DNA of 50,213 nt from JBARRO01 sp049644265 (GCA_049644265.1 JBARRO010000088.1:1-50213), one strand, 5' to 3'; shown: positions 15,876-25,346, numbered from the stretch's first letter. Notes: generated by a model from the sequence alone, not told the origin. Made by a program: numbers and translations.

Positions 15876-16634
15876 TCAGTTTGAAAGAACGCTCCCTCCG
15901 TTGACGCTGATGGTCGAACCAACGAGGTGGTTTGAAAGATCCGACGCGAGAAAGAGCACTGACCCCGCAATGTCATCCGGCGTGGCGATTCTCCCGCGGG
16001 GAATTTCTTTTTCAATTTCTTTCTTCAGATCCTCGTCCGCCATCGTTTCCGCACTCATGTCTGTAGCGACCCATCCCGGCGAAACGTTGTTCACAAGGAT
16101 ATTGTGCCGGGCAAGCTCGGCTCCGATTGCCTTGGTGAATCCGATGAGTCCTGCCTTTGATGCAGCGTAGTGCGAGTGGTACGGTTCACCCCGCTGGCCG
16201 GCCGTGCTTGTGATGTTGATGATCTTTCCTCCTCCTTGCTTCTTCATAAGTGGAACGACTTCGTTGGAGAACAGAAACGCACTCTTGAGATTTACGTCGA
16301 GTGTCTCGTCCCATTGTCTCTCGGTCATATTGCCAATCTCACCGTACTTCCAAATCCCCGCATTGTTCACAAGAATATCAACCCTCCCAAATTTTCTTCG
16401 GACAGTTTTCACGGCGTTCTTCACATCAATTCCCCTGGCCGCGTTCACCCTCAGGCAGAGCGCTTGCTTTCCCGATTCTCTGATAGACCGGACAATCGAT
16501 TCAGCGCTCTTTTTGTCAGCGATATATGTGATGGCCACAGTGGCTCCCGCCTGTGAAAGTTTCTTCGCAATGGCTGCACCGATTCCACGCGAACCACCGG
16601 TCACCAGCGCAACTTTGTGTTCAAGGTTTATCAT
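15876..16634 (-). CDS. Short-chain dehydrogenase/reductase, FabG-like
   Basis: 252 residues with all classical SDR features: TGGSRGIG (cofactor site, about 12-19), NNAG, the catalytic Ser of NITSTAGQ, Y-x3-K in YAASKAG, and a PGWVATDM block. The C-terminal NGGSVLSN is usual for the FabG branch. It should be an NAD(P)H-dependent oxidoreductase acting on a carbonyl or hydroxyl substrate. No fatty-acid genes are adjacent, so a housekeeping FabG role cannot be claimed. It is divergent from the iron permease gene. Confidence 0.9.
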   Translation of the reverse strand: MINLEHKVALVTGGSRGIGAAIAKKLSQAGATVAITYIADKKSAESIVRSIRESGKQALCLRVNAARGIDVKNAVKTVRRKFGRVDILVNNAGIWKYGEIGNMTERQWDETLDVNLKSAFLFSNEVVPLMKKQGGGKIINITSTAGQRGEPYHSHYAASKAGLIGFTKAIGAELARHNILVNNVSPGWVATDMSAETMADEDLKKEIEKEIPRGRIATPDDIAGSVLFLASDLSNHLVGSTISVNGGSVLSN

Positions 16635-16813
16635 GGTGTTTTTTGTTTGGCACTTTGGACGTGGGCAGATGGTCTCATATCAATTATTGGTTTTTTGATT
16701 GGAATTTCAAGTTTCGGGCTGTGACGGCGAAAACAGCGAAAAAACATCGGATCTATTTCGGGTTCTCAAAGATGAGATCAATTCCTGAAATGGGCGTTTT
16801 TTCAATTACTTTC

Positions 16814-16846
16814 TTGACTGCCAAGGATAATCAGACTAAATTAGTC
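16814..16846 (+). promoter_or_regulatory. Iron-permease promoter with a palindromic operator over the -10
   Basis: TTGACT (16814-16819), a 17 nt spacer and TAAATT (16837-16842) make a good sigma-70-type promoter about 80 nt before the permease start. The -10 lies inside the perfect palindrome GACTAA-A-TTAGTC (16834-16846), where a repressor would block RNA polymerase. The palindrome resembles DtxR/IdeR/MntR-type sites in form. The regulator itself is not in the window. Confidence 0.5.
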
Positions 16847-16927
16847 GGAGTTCAGTCCTGACCAATCGGCACAGTCTTGTCCCGCCTGTCGGTCGTTGCC
16901 ATTCATGAGAAACTGGAAAGCGTGGAA

Positions 16928-18253
16928 ATGTTGGAGTCATTCCTTATTACCGTGCGCGAGGGAATCGAAATCGCGCTCATTATTGGAATTCTGCTGGCCT
17001 ACCTCGAGCGGGTCGGGAAGCCCTTCCTGAAGAAGACTGTGTATGCGGGACTGGTGGCGTCCGCGATCGTCAGCGTCTTCGCGGCAATCATTCTCGAAAG
17101 ACTTGCGATCGACTACGAGAGTCTTGAAGGCTATCTGATGTTCACCGCGGCCGCCTTTGTCACAACGATGATCGTCTGGATGTGGCGATCCTCCAGGCAC
17201 ATCAAAAGAGAGATTGAGGAACGGGTCACAACCCTCCTTGCTGAGAAGACCGCCTCGTGGCAACTCTTATCCGGAGTATTTCTGTTCACATTCCTGATGG
17301 TGGTGCGGGAAGGAGTCGAAACGGTGATTTTCCTCCGCGCAGTTTCGTCCGCAGGAGGATGGTCGTCCGGCACGATCGGAGCGTTGGGTGGAATTCTTGT
17401 CGCCATCGGTTTCGGCACGATGTTCGTCAAAGGAAGCCTGCGCATCGACATCGGACGATTCCTCAAGGTGACCGCGATTGTGCTGCTGATATTTGTGGCC
17501 CAACTTGTGATCAATGGCGTACACGAATTCTATGAGCTCGGCGTATTCCCCGCCAATCCCCGCATGATGGGGATTGTCGGCCCGATTGTCCGAAACAATC
17601 TCCTCTTTATCCTTGCGATCCTCAGCATCCCGGCGATCATGTTTATCATACCCGGCACACGGAAATCCGCTCCTCCCTCCCGCGCCTCTCGCAGCTGGCA
17701 GCTTGCTGCCGGCCTGGTTTCGTTGTCGGTCATTTTCTTCCTCGGGTTTGACGACGTGTTTACAACCCGTTCCTCCGCGGAGATTTCCCCGGCAGAGCAA
17801 ATAACCGCCGAAGCGGGCGAGATCCGGCTGTCCGTCGCCGATCTTCTGGACGGAAAACTTCATCGCTTTATGTGGGTGGATGACGCCGGTGCTCGCATCC
17901 GCTTCTTTGCGCTCCGTACGGGGACCGGAACATTTTCAACCGCGTTCGATGCTTGTCGGGCATGTTACAACTATGGATATTACTATTTGAACAACGGAGA
18001 ATTGACCTGCTCCATTTGCGAGGCTCCGTCAGAACTCAGTAAACTCGCCATGGCGACCGGGGAAGACGCGGAACAGAGCGGGTCGATGGAGGGCATGGGC
18101 TGCGCACCGTTGTATCTGCCCTCCAGAATGCTTGGCGAAAGCATTCTCATCAAAACCTCCGAGCTTGAGAAGAACAAGAAATACTTTCAGACCAATCTCG
18201 AAGAGAAGGTCTCCTCTGTAGTTCCTTCCCACTCCAACAAGACGCCGAACTGA
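16928..18253 (+). CDS. FTR1-type iron permease fused to a DUF2318 domain
   Basis: 441 residues from the ATG at 16928, so that it begins MLESFLITVREGIE as FTR1 proteins do; a start at 16877 would add 17 residues. About seven membrane helices carry two REGxE iron motifs (R10-E14 and R127-E131). After the last helix (about 260-280) a periplasmic DUF2318 domain has DACRACYNYGYYY and LTCSICEAP, two CxxC pairs likely to bind metal or a cluster. FTR1 moves Fe across the inner membrane. The fusion resembles the Fe-S-containing membrane proteins found with the FtrABCD/EfeUOB-like and P19 iron systems. It is followed after 5 bp by a SufT-like gene, consistent with an iron theme. Confidence 0.88.
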   Translation: MLESFLITVREGIEIALIIGILLAYLERVGKPFLKKTVYAGLVASAIVSVFAAIILERLAIDYESLEGYLMFTAAAFVTTMIVWMWRSSRHIKREIEERVTTLLAEKTASWQLLSGVFLFTFLMVVREGVETVIFLRAVSSAGGWSSGTIGALGGILVAIGFGTMFVKGSLRIDIGRFLKVTAIVLLIFVAQLVINGVHEFYELGVFPANPRMMGIVGPIVRNNLLFILAILSIPAIMFIIPGTRKSAPPSRASRSWQLAAGLVSLSVIFFLGFDDVFTTRSSAEISPAEQITAEAGEIRLSVADLLDGKLHRFMWVDDAGARIRFFALRTGTGTFSTAFDACRACYNYGYYYLNNGELTCSICEAPSELSKLAMATGEDAEQSGSMEGMGCAPLYLPSRMLGESILIKTSELEKNKKYFQTNLEEKVSSVVPSHSNKTPN

Positions 18254-18258
18254 AGCAC

Positions 18259-18582
18259 ATGGACAAAGGGACCCCCATGGTTGTGCAAAAAGAGGATGTG
18301 TACCGCGCTCTGAAAGAGGTGTACGACCCCGAGATCCCTGTGAACATTGTCGATCTCGGACTCGTCTATCAGGTCAAGATTATCGACAGTTGGGTGGGTG
18401 TGAAAATGACCCTCACCTCTCCGGGCTGCGGATTGGCAGACAAGATTGCGAACGACGTTCGCGAGCGCGTGGCAAATATTCCCGGTGTCACCGATGCCGA
18501 CGTGCGTCTCATCTGGCAGCCTACCTGGACTCCCTCCATGATGAGTGAAGACGCAAAGAAGAAACTCCGGATCGTCGGATAG
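18259..18582 (+). CDS. SufT/MIP18-family (DUF59) Fe-S cluster assembly protein
   Basis: 107 residues with the DUF59 signatures VYDPEIPVNIVDLGLVYQV and TLTSPGCGLAD, the latter holding the conserved Cys, then a C-terminal IWQPTWTPSMMSEDAKKKL. The family (SufT, PaaD, MIP18) helps mature Fe-S proteins. It starts 5 bp after the iron permease, so co-transcription is likely. A second ATG at 18277, behind AAAGGGA, could be the real start and would remove six residues. Confidence 0.87.
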   Translation: MDKGTPMVVQKEDVYRALKEVYDPEIPVNIVDLGLVYQVKIIDSWVGVKMTLTSPGCGLADKIANDVRERVANIPGVTDADVRLIWQPTWTPSMMSEDAKKKLRIVG

Positions 18583-18821
18583 TCAAGATCGAGACCATCT
18601 CGGGTTCGTTTCGCCGGTAGATGTTGCTTGTTGTCAGCCAAGCGTTTTCTTCTCCTTTTTCCGCTTCCGTGTCTCAGTTTTGGGCGTTGTCTCACGGGGT
18701 CGTTGCTATTGGCCACGTGATTCCTCGCACGGGGAGCTTGCATCTCTTCGCCGCAATTTCTACTTTGTGTTCCTTAAGAAGCGCGGACGTCAAAAGGGTC
18801 TGCGTGTTTGGAAAAAATCCC

Positions 18822-19619
18822 ATGACCCCTGAACCTCTCTCACTCCTTCTGGTCGACGACGAACGGTCCTTCGCCGAGATTCTTGCGTTGCGTCTCTCCG
18901 ACGAGCATGGATTCCATGTAACCATCGCAAACTCGGGGAATGAGGCGCTCGAACACCTGGAGAAGAGTCGGCGCGGCTTTGACGTCATACTTCTCGACTA
19001 CCGCATGCCCGACCTGACAGGTCTCAATGTGCTCCAATGGATGCACGAGCAGAAAAACAAGACGCCGGTTGTCATGCTGACGGCGGCGGGCTCCGAGGAG
19101 ATTGCGGTGGAGGCGATGAAACTCGGGGCGTACGACTATCTCCGAAAAGAACACATCGAACTTCCTCATCTTGCCAACGTCCTACGCGCCGCGGATCAAT
19201 GTCATCTTTTCGAAATCGAAAAAGAGCTCGAAGAGGAACAGACAAAGACGATTCGCCTCAACGTTGAAGCGACGGACAAGATGCGCGACGTTGTTAATGC
19301 CATCACTCCTACGTTGAACGATTCGCTTGCCCAGATTGCGGCAGAGATCGAAACCAACGCGAGCCGGATCATAGCCTCTCTTCCCGAGGACAAACGTGCC
19401 GGCATGGAAGCCTCACTCAAGGATATCCAACGGAACGTCAACCGGCTCGAAACCGGCATTCGGGGACTTCTGAGTCTCTACCGCATCGTGTATGCGCACC
19501 ACGCCGTTATGCCGGAAATTGAAATCCTGAAAAAAGAAATTGAGGCCGCTGCAAGGAAAGACAGGGCGGAGACAGGCCTACTTCAGGAATCGCTCCTGAA
19601 AAAGAACCCTGATCCGTAA
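18822..19619 (+). CDS. Response regulator with a degenerate DHp-like helical output region
   Basis: 265 residues from the ATG at 18822; an open frame extends to 18621 but its extra 67 residues have no receiver similarity. The receiver (about 4-125) begins SLLLVDDERSF, has the phospho-acceptor Asp in VILLDYRMPD and the Lys in YDYLRK. The remaining 140 residues are two long amphipathic helices (KMRDVVNAITPTLNDSLAQI, then LKDIQRNVNRLETGIRGLL) that look like a histidine-kinase dimerisation hairpin without the phospho-His. No DNA-binding domain is visible, so output is probably protein-protein. It is convergent with a large sensor kinase. Confidence 0.82.
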   Translation: MTPEPLSLLLVDDERSFAEILALRLSDEHGFHVTIANSGNEALEHLEKSRRGFDVILLDYRMPDLTGLNVLQWMHEQKNKTPVVMLTAAGSEEIAVEAMKLGAYDYLRKEHIELPHLANVLRAADQCHLFEIEKELEEEQTKTIRLNVEATDKMRDVVNAITPTLNDSLAQIAAEIETNASRIIASLPEDKRAGMEASLKDIQRNVNRLETGIRGLLSLYRIVYAHHAVMPEIEILKKEIEAAARKDRAETGLLQESLLKKNPDP

Positions 19620-19642
19620 TCCTGGATTGCCGGAGAAATTGC

Positions 19643-19672
19643 AAAGGCGCCGTAAGGCGCCTTTCTTGTTTT
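19643..19672 (+). terminator. Terminator between the response regulator and the sensor kinase
   Basis: AAAGGCGCC (19643-19651), loop GTAA and GGCGCCTTT (19656-19664), then CTTGTTTT. The perfect 9 bp stem with A and T flanks can stop transcripts from both converging genes. Confidence 0.82.
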
Positions 19673-19689
19673 GATAATTCCGGAACCGG

Positions 19690-22600
19690 TTATGACGCCT
19701 GATGCCCGGACCCGGCAAGTGGCAATTCGATGGTGAACGTGCTTCCTTTTCCAACTTCACTGTCCACGAATACGCGGCCCTGATGAAGTTCAACGATTTG
19801 TTTGACCAGTGAAAGCCCGAGTCCGGTGGAGTGTTCTCCCCCCGTCGGACGTGCTGAGAGACGTTGAAACCTGCTGAAGAGCCGGCGCTTGTCGTCCTCC
19901 GTGAGGCCGGGTCCCTCATCGCGGATGGAGAATCGAACCACCCCCCCGTCTCTTTGTACTTGGACCGTGATCTTCGTGTGCCCGGGGGAATACTTGACCG
20001 CGTTGGTCACCAGATTCTCCATCGCATCCCGAAGTCGCGCTTCATCCACATCGACAAAGCACGGTTCAGGGTGGTCCTCCGCAAGCTGCAATACCTGGTT
20101 CTTCGTTCTTGCAGATTCAACATTGTTCAATACGACCGAGCGGGCGAGCTGGCAGAGATCAACGCGGTGTTTGACGAGGGATATGGTGCCGCTTTCAAGC
20201 GCCGCGGAACTCAACAGCTGGTTTACAAGCGTCAGGAGATTGTTCGAGAGGCCGTAGATCATCTCCGCCATCTTGCCGACGGATGATTCCCGTTCGGTCT
20301 CATCCCTGATGATCTGCGTGAATCCTTTGATGGAGATCAGGGGACTCTTCAGATCGTGCGCCGCAAGACTCAGCAACTGCGACTTCACCTTGTTGGCCTC
20401 TTCGGCGCTTTCCCGCTCTTCCTCGGCTTCTGTTTTCGCCTGCTCTGCCTGCTGGAGCGCAACCTCAACTTTCTTCTTTTCGTCGAACAAGCCCTTCGTC
20501 CTCTCATCGACGAGCGCAAGAAGCGTGCGCTCCCGGAGTTTCATTTGGTGAACCCGAAACGACGAAAGTCCGATCCCCGCTCCCCCAATGGCCAACAGCA
20601 CGAGGACGTTGAACCATTCAGTCTGATAGAAAAACGGCAATACCTTCACGCTTACCGAAGCTCCCGTGGTGTTCCATACACCGTCGTTGTTGCATGCAAT
20701 GACATGAAAGCGAAATGTGCCGGGCGGCAAGTTCGTATAGTAGGCGGTGCGTCGGAAGCCGGCGTTGACCCAAGATCTGTCGAACCCTTCAAGCATGTAG
20801 TTGAACCGGACTCTTTCGGGAGCAACGAGACTCAAAGCACTGTAGTCAAACTCGACATTTTCCACGCCCGGCCCCACAGCGGTGTTTTGTCCGAGGGACT
20901 GTTCGGAACCATTCACAATCATCCGTTCCAGCGAAACCGGCGGTGGCTCGGTGTTGAGTTTAAGGTTGTTTGGGTCGACGGAGACAACTCCACGCAGGGT
21001 CGCAAACCAAAGCCTGCCATGAGGGTCTTTCCATGCCGACGGCTGACGACGGCCGTTGCATTCGGTGCTTTTCATGCCGTCGGACGCTCCATAGTTCTGG
21101 CAGGTCAACGACGAAACAGTTCCTGCATCGAACTCGTCCAGATTCTTTTTGCTCACTTTGAAAATTCCGTTGTTCGAACTCATCCAAAAATTTGCACTGT
21201 CGTCTTCCAGAAGTGTGAACACCACGTCGTCAAACAACCCCTCCTTAACAGTGTACGCCGTGAACGTTCCGTTCTGCAAGCGCTGCAGACCACCTCCATC
21301 CGTCCCAATCCAAAGGGTTTTGTCTTTCCCTTCGTAGACCGTCGTTACCGTGTTACTCGACAGTCCATTGTCCTTGGAGAGGTGGGTAAACACACCTCCC
21401 TTCATTTTGTACAGTCCCGCTCCCTGGGTTCCGATCCACAGACTCGCGTCGCTATCCTCAAAGATATAGGTGATGTCGCCGCCTTGCGGTGCGCCCGCCC
21501 CGGTAACCTTCGACACAACCCCGTTTCTCATCCGGAACAACATTTCCCCCGACCCAATCCACAACGTACCGTTCCGGTCCGTGTACAGAGCAGAAAAGCT
21601 GGGGTTGTTCAGGCCATTCGCACTCCCGTACGAGGCAACGACCCCGCGTTCAGAAAGCTGATACAGTCCCACATTATGGATTCCCGCCCACATTGTTCCG
21701 CCGGGACCCGGGCAGAGCGACGTGACGATACCGAGCTTGAAATTGTTCGCAAATGCAAGCGGTCCCACGGAACGAGCGCTCATCCGGTTGATCCCGCCTC
21801 CGTAAGTCCCCACCCAGAGAGATCCGTCCGTGGCTCCGCAGACAGAAAGTACAAAATCGTGTGAGAGACCTTCCTTGGTGGAGTAGGTGGTGAACTTGCT
21901 CTCGCTGAGTTTGTTCAAACCGCCTCCATATGTCCCGATCCAGACGCTCCCTTCCCTGTCGACAAACAGTGATCGGACCTGGTTGTCCGACAACCCCTCC
22001 GCCGTCGTATACTTTGACCACTTCCCGAGGGCGAACCGCCAGACTCCTTTGCCACCGGTGGCGAACCATAGCGTTCCGACCGAATCCTGCCGGATGCAGA
22101 AAATGACGACATCGCCGAGTTCCCCCGGAATCCCGGGGTTGACACCGGCCACCCGCAAGCCTCTGTCAGTGCCGATCCACAATCTGCCCGAACGTTCGTG
22201 ATGGAGTGACGAGACGTCCTTTGGGTTGATACCGTTGAACGACCTTCGGGGAAGAACCTTTCCATCGCGAATCTGTTCCACTCCTGCCGCCGTGCCAACC
22301 CACAAGTTCAGGTCGTCGTCTTCATACAACATCTTAATAACCGCATCGCCAAACTCCGGAACGGTTTGAAAACCGGATCTCCCACTGGCGTCGAAGCGGC
22401 TGAGGCCTCCATCCGTCCCAACCCAGAGTGTCTTTCGATGGTCTTCACGTATGCACCAAACGGTGTTTCCCGCTAAACCGTTCTCTGTCGTAAAGGTCGT
22501 GCATGACTCACGGTCCATACAGGTAATGCCTCCCCCGCTCGTACCAATCCACAACCGATGCTGTGAATCTTCGCACAAACTCCAGACGTAGTTGTTCTTC

Positions 22601-22911
22601 AGCTGCGGCGTATTGCGTTTGTTGAACACCGTAAACTTGACGCCGTCGAAGCGGACGAGCCCCTCCTGTGTGCCGAGCCAGAGATATCCGTCGTGAGATT
22701 GCAGAATGGTATTGACGGAATTTTGCGGAAGGCCTTGTTCTTTTTCCCACACCCTGTGCATGTATTGCGTGATGGCCTTCTGTGGGTCAAGACTGAACGG
22801 TGATTCTTTGGGGGGTAACCCGCGTGCGGTAGAGAAGATCGCTATGCAGACAGTACTAACGAAGAGGCGCTTCAACCGAAGGGATTTCAGACATATGAAA
22901 AGAGATCGCAT
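19690..22911 (-). CDS. Reg_prop/Y_Y_Y sensor histidine kinase
   Basis: 1073 residues. An N-terminal hydrophobic segment (about 12-30) exports a long periplasmic beta-propeller built from Reg_prop repeats (GYLWLGTQEGLVRFDG, RLWIGTSGGGI, TLWVGTDGGLSRFD and many more, about 50-640). A Y_Y_Y domain (about 680-745) and one membrane helix (about 755-775) precede a coiled coil. The cytosolic kinase has an H-box SLAAHDLKSPL (phospho-His), N-box MENLVTNAVKYSPG and G-boxes SIRDEGPGL and GLGLSL. Unlike many Bacteroidota hybrid sensors it ends after the ATPase domain, without a receiver or AraC HTH. The convergent response regulator is a plausible partner. Confidence 0.93.
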   Translation of the reverse strand: MRSLFICLKSLRLKRLFVSTVCIAIFSTARGLPPKESPFSLDPQKAITQYMHRVWEKEQGLPQNSVNTILQSHDGYLWLGTQEGLVRFDGVKFTVFNKRNTPQLKNNYVWSLCEDSQHRLWIGTSGGGITCMDRESCTTFTTENGLAGNTVWCIREDHRKTLWVGTDGGLSRFDASGRSGFQTVPEFGDAVIKMLYEDDDLNLWVGTAAGVEQIRDGKVLPRRSFNGINPKDVSSLHHERSGRLWIGTDRGLRVAGVNPGIPGELGDVVIFCIRQDSVGTLWFATGGKGVWRFALGKWSKYTTAEGLSDNQVRSLFVDREGSVWIGTYGGGLNKLSESKFTTYSTKEGLSHDFVLSVCGATDGSLWVGTYGGGINRMSARSVGPLAFANNFKLGIVTSLCPGPGGTMWAGIHNVGLYQLSERGVVASYGSANGLNNPSFSALYTDRNGTLWIGSGEMLFRMRNGVVSKVTGAGAPQGGDITYIFEDSDASLWIGTQGAGLYKMKGGVFTHLSKDNGLSSNTVTTVYEGKDKTLWIGTDGGGLQRLQNGTFTAYTVKEGLFDDVVFTLLEDDSANFWMSSNNGIFKVSKKNLDEFDAGTVSSLTCQNYGASDGMKSTECNGRRQPSAWKDPHGRLWFATLRGVVSVDPNNLKLNTEPPPVSLERMIVNGSEQSLGQNTAVGPGVENVEFDYSALSLVAPERVRFNYMLEGFDRSWVNAGFRRTAYYTNLPPGTFRFHVIACNNDGVWNTTGASVSVKVLPFFYQTEWFNVLVLLAIGGAGIGLSSFRVHQMKLRERTLLALVDERTKGLFDEKKKVEVALQQAEQAKTEAEEERESAEEANKVKSQLLSLAAHDLKSPLISIKGFTQIIRDETERESSVGKMAEMIYGLSNNLLTLVNQLLSSAALESGTISLVKHRVDLCQLARSVVLNNVESARTKNQVLQLAEDHPEPCFVDVDEARLRDAMENLVTNAVKYSPGHTKITVQVQRDGGVVRFSIRDEGPGLTEDDKRRLFSRFQRLSARPTGGEHSTGLGLSLVKQIVELHQGRVFVDSEVGKGSTFTIELPLAGSGHQAS

Positions 22912-23072
22912 AGGAAATCCGGAGCGTTACAAAAACACAACCTGAGATAGTGCAAAGAAGAAATCAGATAGTCAACTTGTCTGGGATGAGAAGCGACAGA
23001 AAGCGGAACGGGGAATCTCAAAGTGAGGCAGTCGAAGCAACGCGATGGCCGCGGGCTCGCCTTGAACGAGGA

Positions 23073-23813
23073 TTAGATGGCAAACAGTACTGAAATCGCA
23101 ACCACGAATGCGTTGACGGATCTGGAACCCTCGAGGAAGTGATTGGTGTCGTTCCTGATAAACAAGGGGTCCGCCGCATCGTTCAATGACCTGTACGAAC
23201 TTACTCGCGCAGTTGGATCGTCAGAGGTCCAGCTCTTTCGGAATGGGTTCACAACGTTGAAGGACGCGCCAACGTCCAACGTTGACCGGGGGTTGAGCTT
23301 CATAAGTAGTCCGGCAGTAAACCCAAAGCCCAATCGTGACGCGGAGTTCATAATAAAAGACTCGTCGGGAACGTTGGGAGCCGCCTGGAACGCAATGTCG
23401 CCACCGATATTATTGATCGCAATGTCGCCACCGAAGTACGCCGTTGCCGCAAGCGATGGAATATCAAGCGAGACCTCAGGGCCGGCCTTCAATACAAACA
23501 GCTTGCCCGAGATATCGATGCGCCCCTGTCCCGGAATCGCCTCGCCATGATTCTTGATGACGAAGTACTCAATCTGGGCAAACCAGGAGAGTCCCGCACA
23601 CTCAAACCTGCCTTTTAAGTGAAACCCCGGGCCGGCGGACAGACCATAGCTCTTGCCCTGATAGAACTCCGCCGTCGTACCACCGTAGTCACCGGCTGGG
23701 AACAAGAGCGCGCCACCCAGGCCGATTTGCATCGGCTCCTGAGCTGATGCCACCGAATATGCAAGTGTACCGGTGAGAAAGAATCTGAAAAATGTCCTGG
23801 AAAGAGCGTTCAC
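23073..23813 (-). CDS. Outer-membrane beta-barrel protein, signal peptide from a GTG start
   Basis: Choosing the GTG at 23813 gives 246 residues with a good signal peptide (VNALSRTFFRFFLTGTLAYSVASA, cleaved before QEPM). The upstream ATG at 23927 would put 38 polar residues in front of it. The mature part alternates short amphipathic strands and turns (IGLGGALLFPAGDYGG, WFAQIEYFVIKNHG, FGFTAGLLMKLNPRS) as in small OmpA-like or porin-like barrels, and ends in a hydrophobic VAISVLFAI. I do not recognise a named family. It is divergent from the methyltransferase gene. Confidence 0.6.
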   Translation of the reverse strand: MNALSRTFFRFFLTGTLAYSVASAQEPMQIGLGGALLFPAGDYGGTTAEFYQGKSYGLSAGPGFHLKGRFECAGLSWFAQIEYFVIKNHGEAIPGQGRIDISGKLFVLKAGPEVSLDIPSLAATAYFGGDIAINNIGGDIAFQAAPNVPDESFIMNSASRLGFGFTAGLLMKLNPRSTLDVGASFNVVNPFRKSWTSDDPTARVSSYRSLNDAADPLFIRNDTNHFLEGSRSVNAFVVAISVLFAI

Positions 23814-24066
23814 GTGACTTGAGGTGGCATAAATGTTCGCTAAAGTATAGCTGTTTTTCTTGACGAATGACAGAACGTGGGATTGGTCAGCATCTTGCTG
23901 AGGTCTTTGGGGGAAGGATTCAGTCAAGCGCAGGATGAGAGGGCGCGTTCGGTTTTAGTCGGAATTTGGGAATTAAGATTGCGGTTGCAGAAGCTGATCT
24001 GTACATTTTTGTGTTGGATCATCTCCCGCGCCAGATCAGTTTGACACAAAAGCGAACGATGGAAAG

Positions 24067-24783
24067 ATGGATGCACTAAGGAAGGTGACAAAGTTATTTC
24101 GTGACCCGTTGGGGGTGCTGAAACGCCGATGGACTTCACTCTCTGAGAGAATTCGTTTTGGCGCTCCTCTGGACTATCGCGCCGTCGACTACTGGAGCAC
24201 GCGGCACGGAAAATATGGATTTGATTTGCGTGGGGTCGGAGACAAGACAAAATCCCACAAAGAAAACATCAACCTTCTCGAGGAGGGCTCCAGGGTTTTC
24301 CTCAGGGTTTGCCGGGAAGCGAATGTACCATTCAGCAATATGCAGGTTCTCGATGTTGGATGCGGGACGGGTCACTTTGCAGAAATTCTTCGAAACAACG
24401 GCGTACGGGATTACCTCGGCATCGACATTGTCGACACCCTGTTCGAAGGACTGCGCGCAAAGCTACCCGGCTTCCGCTTTCAGCAGATCGACATCGGAAC
24501 ACAATTCCTCGACGGAAAATACGATCTGATTCTGGCAATGGATGTTCTTCAGCATGTCGTAAACGATCAGAAGTTCGCCTTTGCGCTTGAGAACGTACGA
24601 TCGCATCTGAACGCGCACGGAATCATTATCATCTCAACGGCTCTCGGACCGCTGCGCCGCGAGACATTCTATGTGGTTCGAAGGCCGCTGAGGATGTTCC
24701 AGAATGCTTTTCCCGGCTTCACCCTCAGCGAACCGAAACCGTATGCAGATAGCTTTGTGTTCAGTCTCCGACAAATTCGATAG
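24067..24783 (+). CDS. Class I SAM-dependent methyltransferase
   Basis: 238 residues. After a basic N-terminal region (1-50), motif I VLDVGCGTGHFAE (about 94-106) marks the SAM pocket, followed by YLGIDIV (motif II) and DLILAMDVLQHV (post-motif). The substrate is not evident; similar proteins act on small molecules, sugars or quinone-type acceptors. It is the first of four close rightward genes, with the next starting 8 bp after its stop. Confidence 0.87.
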   Translation: MDALRKVTKLFRDPLGVLKRRWTSLSERIRFGAPLDYRAVDYWSTRHGKYGFDLRGVGDKTKSHKENINLLEEGSRVFLRVCREANVPFSNMQVLDVGCGTGHFAEILRNNGVRDYLGIDIVDTLFEGLRAKLPGFRFQQIDIGTQFLDGKYDLILAMDVLQHVVNDQKFAFALENVRSHLNAHGIIIISTALGPLRRETFYVVRRPLRMFQNAFPGFTLSEPKPYADSFVFSLRQIR

Positions 24784-24791
24784 TCTCGCCT

Positions 24792-25346
24792 TTGGCAAAA
24801 ACTAACCAGCCGGAACAAGCGCTGCAATTCAGCTCGATCCTTGAAGAGTCCACAAACCGACTCTGGAGCTGCCACTTCCTTGTTCCCGCCGGTATTGCGA
24901 AGAAATTGATTGACCGTGAGTCGCGACGCGTCGTTTGTACCTTGGACGGTTCCGCCACATACCAATGCGCAATACTTCACCATGGCGCGGGAAGATTCGT
25001 GATCACCGTGAATAAGAAACTGCGGGACTCGCTCGGAATTTCGTTCGGCGCAAAGGTGCATGTGAGCCTGAAGAAAGATACAAGTGAGTACGGGCTCCCC
25101 ATACCGGCGGAATTTCGCGCCCTCTTTCAACAGGATCGTGAAGGCGGTAAATTGTTCCATGCGCTCACTCCCGGGAAGCAGCGAACTTTACTCTATATTG
25201 TTGGCAACGTGAAGAGTTCGGAAAAACGTATCGCGCGCGCAATCATTATCTTCAACCACCTCAAAGCCAACCGCGGCAAAATCAATTACGGGCAGCTGAG
25301 CACACAGTTGAAAGATCCACGCCACCGGATTGCCAGATCTCTGTGA
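24792..25346 (+). CDS. DUF1905 and YdeI/OmpD-associated domain protein
   Basis: 184 residues. An N-terminal DUF1905 domain (about 11-95; LQFSSILEE, LWSCHFLVPAGIAKKLI and GRFVITVNKKLRDSLG) is followed by the helical YdeI/OmdA domain (about 105-180; ALTPGKQRTLLYIVGNVKSSEKRIARA). The start codon is TTG at 24792; there is no in-frame ATG near the domain start. The molecular role of the family is unknown. It overlaps the next gene by 4 bp (GTGA), suggesting coupled translation. Confidence 0.82.
   Translation: MAKTNQPEQALQFSSILEESTNRLWSCHFLVPAGIAKKLIDRESRRVVCTLDGSATYQCAILHHGAGRFVITVNKKLRDSLGISFGAKVHVSLKKDTSEYGLPIPAEFRALFQQDREGGKLFHALTPGKQRTLLYIVGNVKSSEKRIARAIIIFNHLKANRGKINYGQLSTQLKDPRHRIARSL

Noticed and set aside
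18621..18821. 67-residue extension of the response regulator
   Set aside because: Receiver domains start a few residues before the LLLVDDE strand; the ATG at 18822 gives exactly that, and the extension resembles no domain.
20356..21864. 502-residue plus-strand open frame inside the sensor kinase
   Set aside because: It is a shadow of the repetitive Reg_prop coding sequence on the minus strand; the composition is rich in His, Arg and Cys with no domain.
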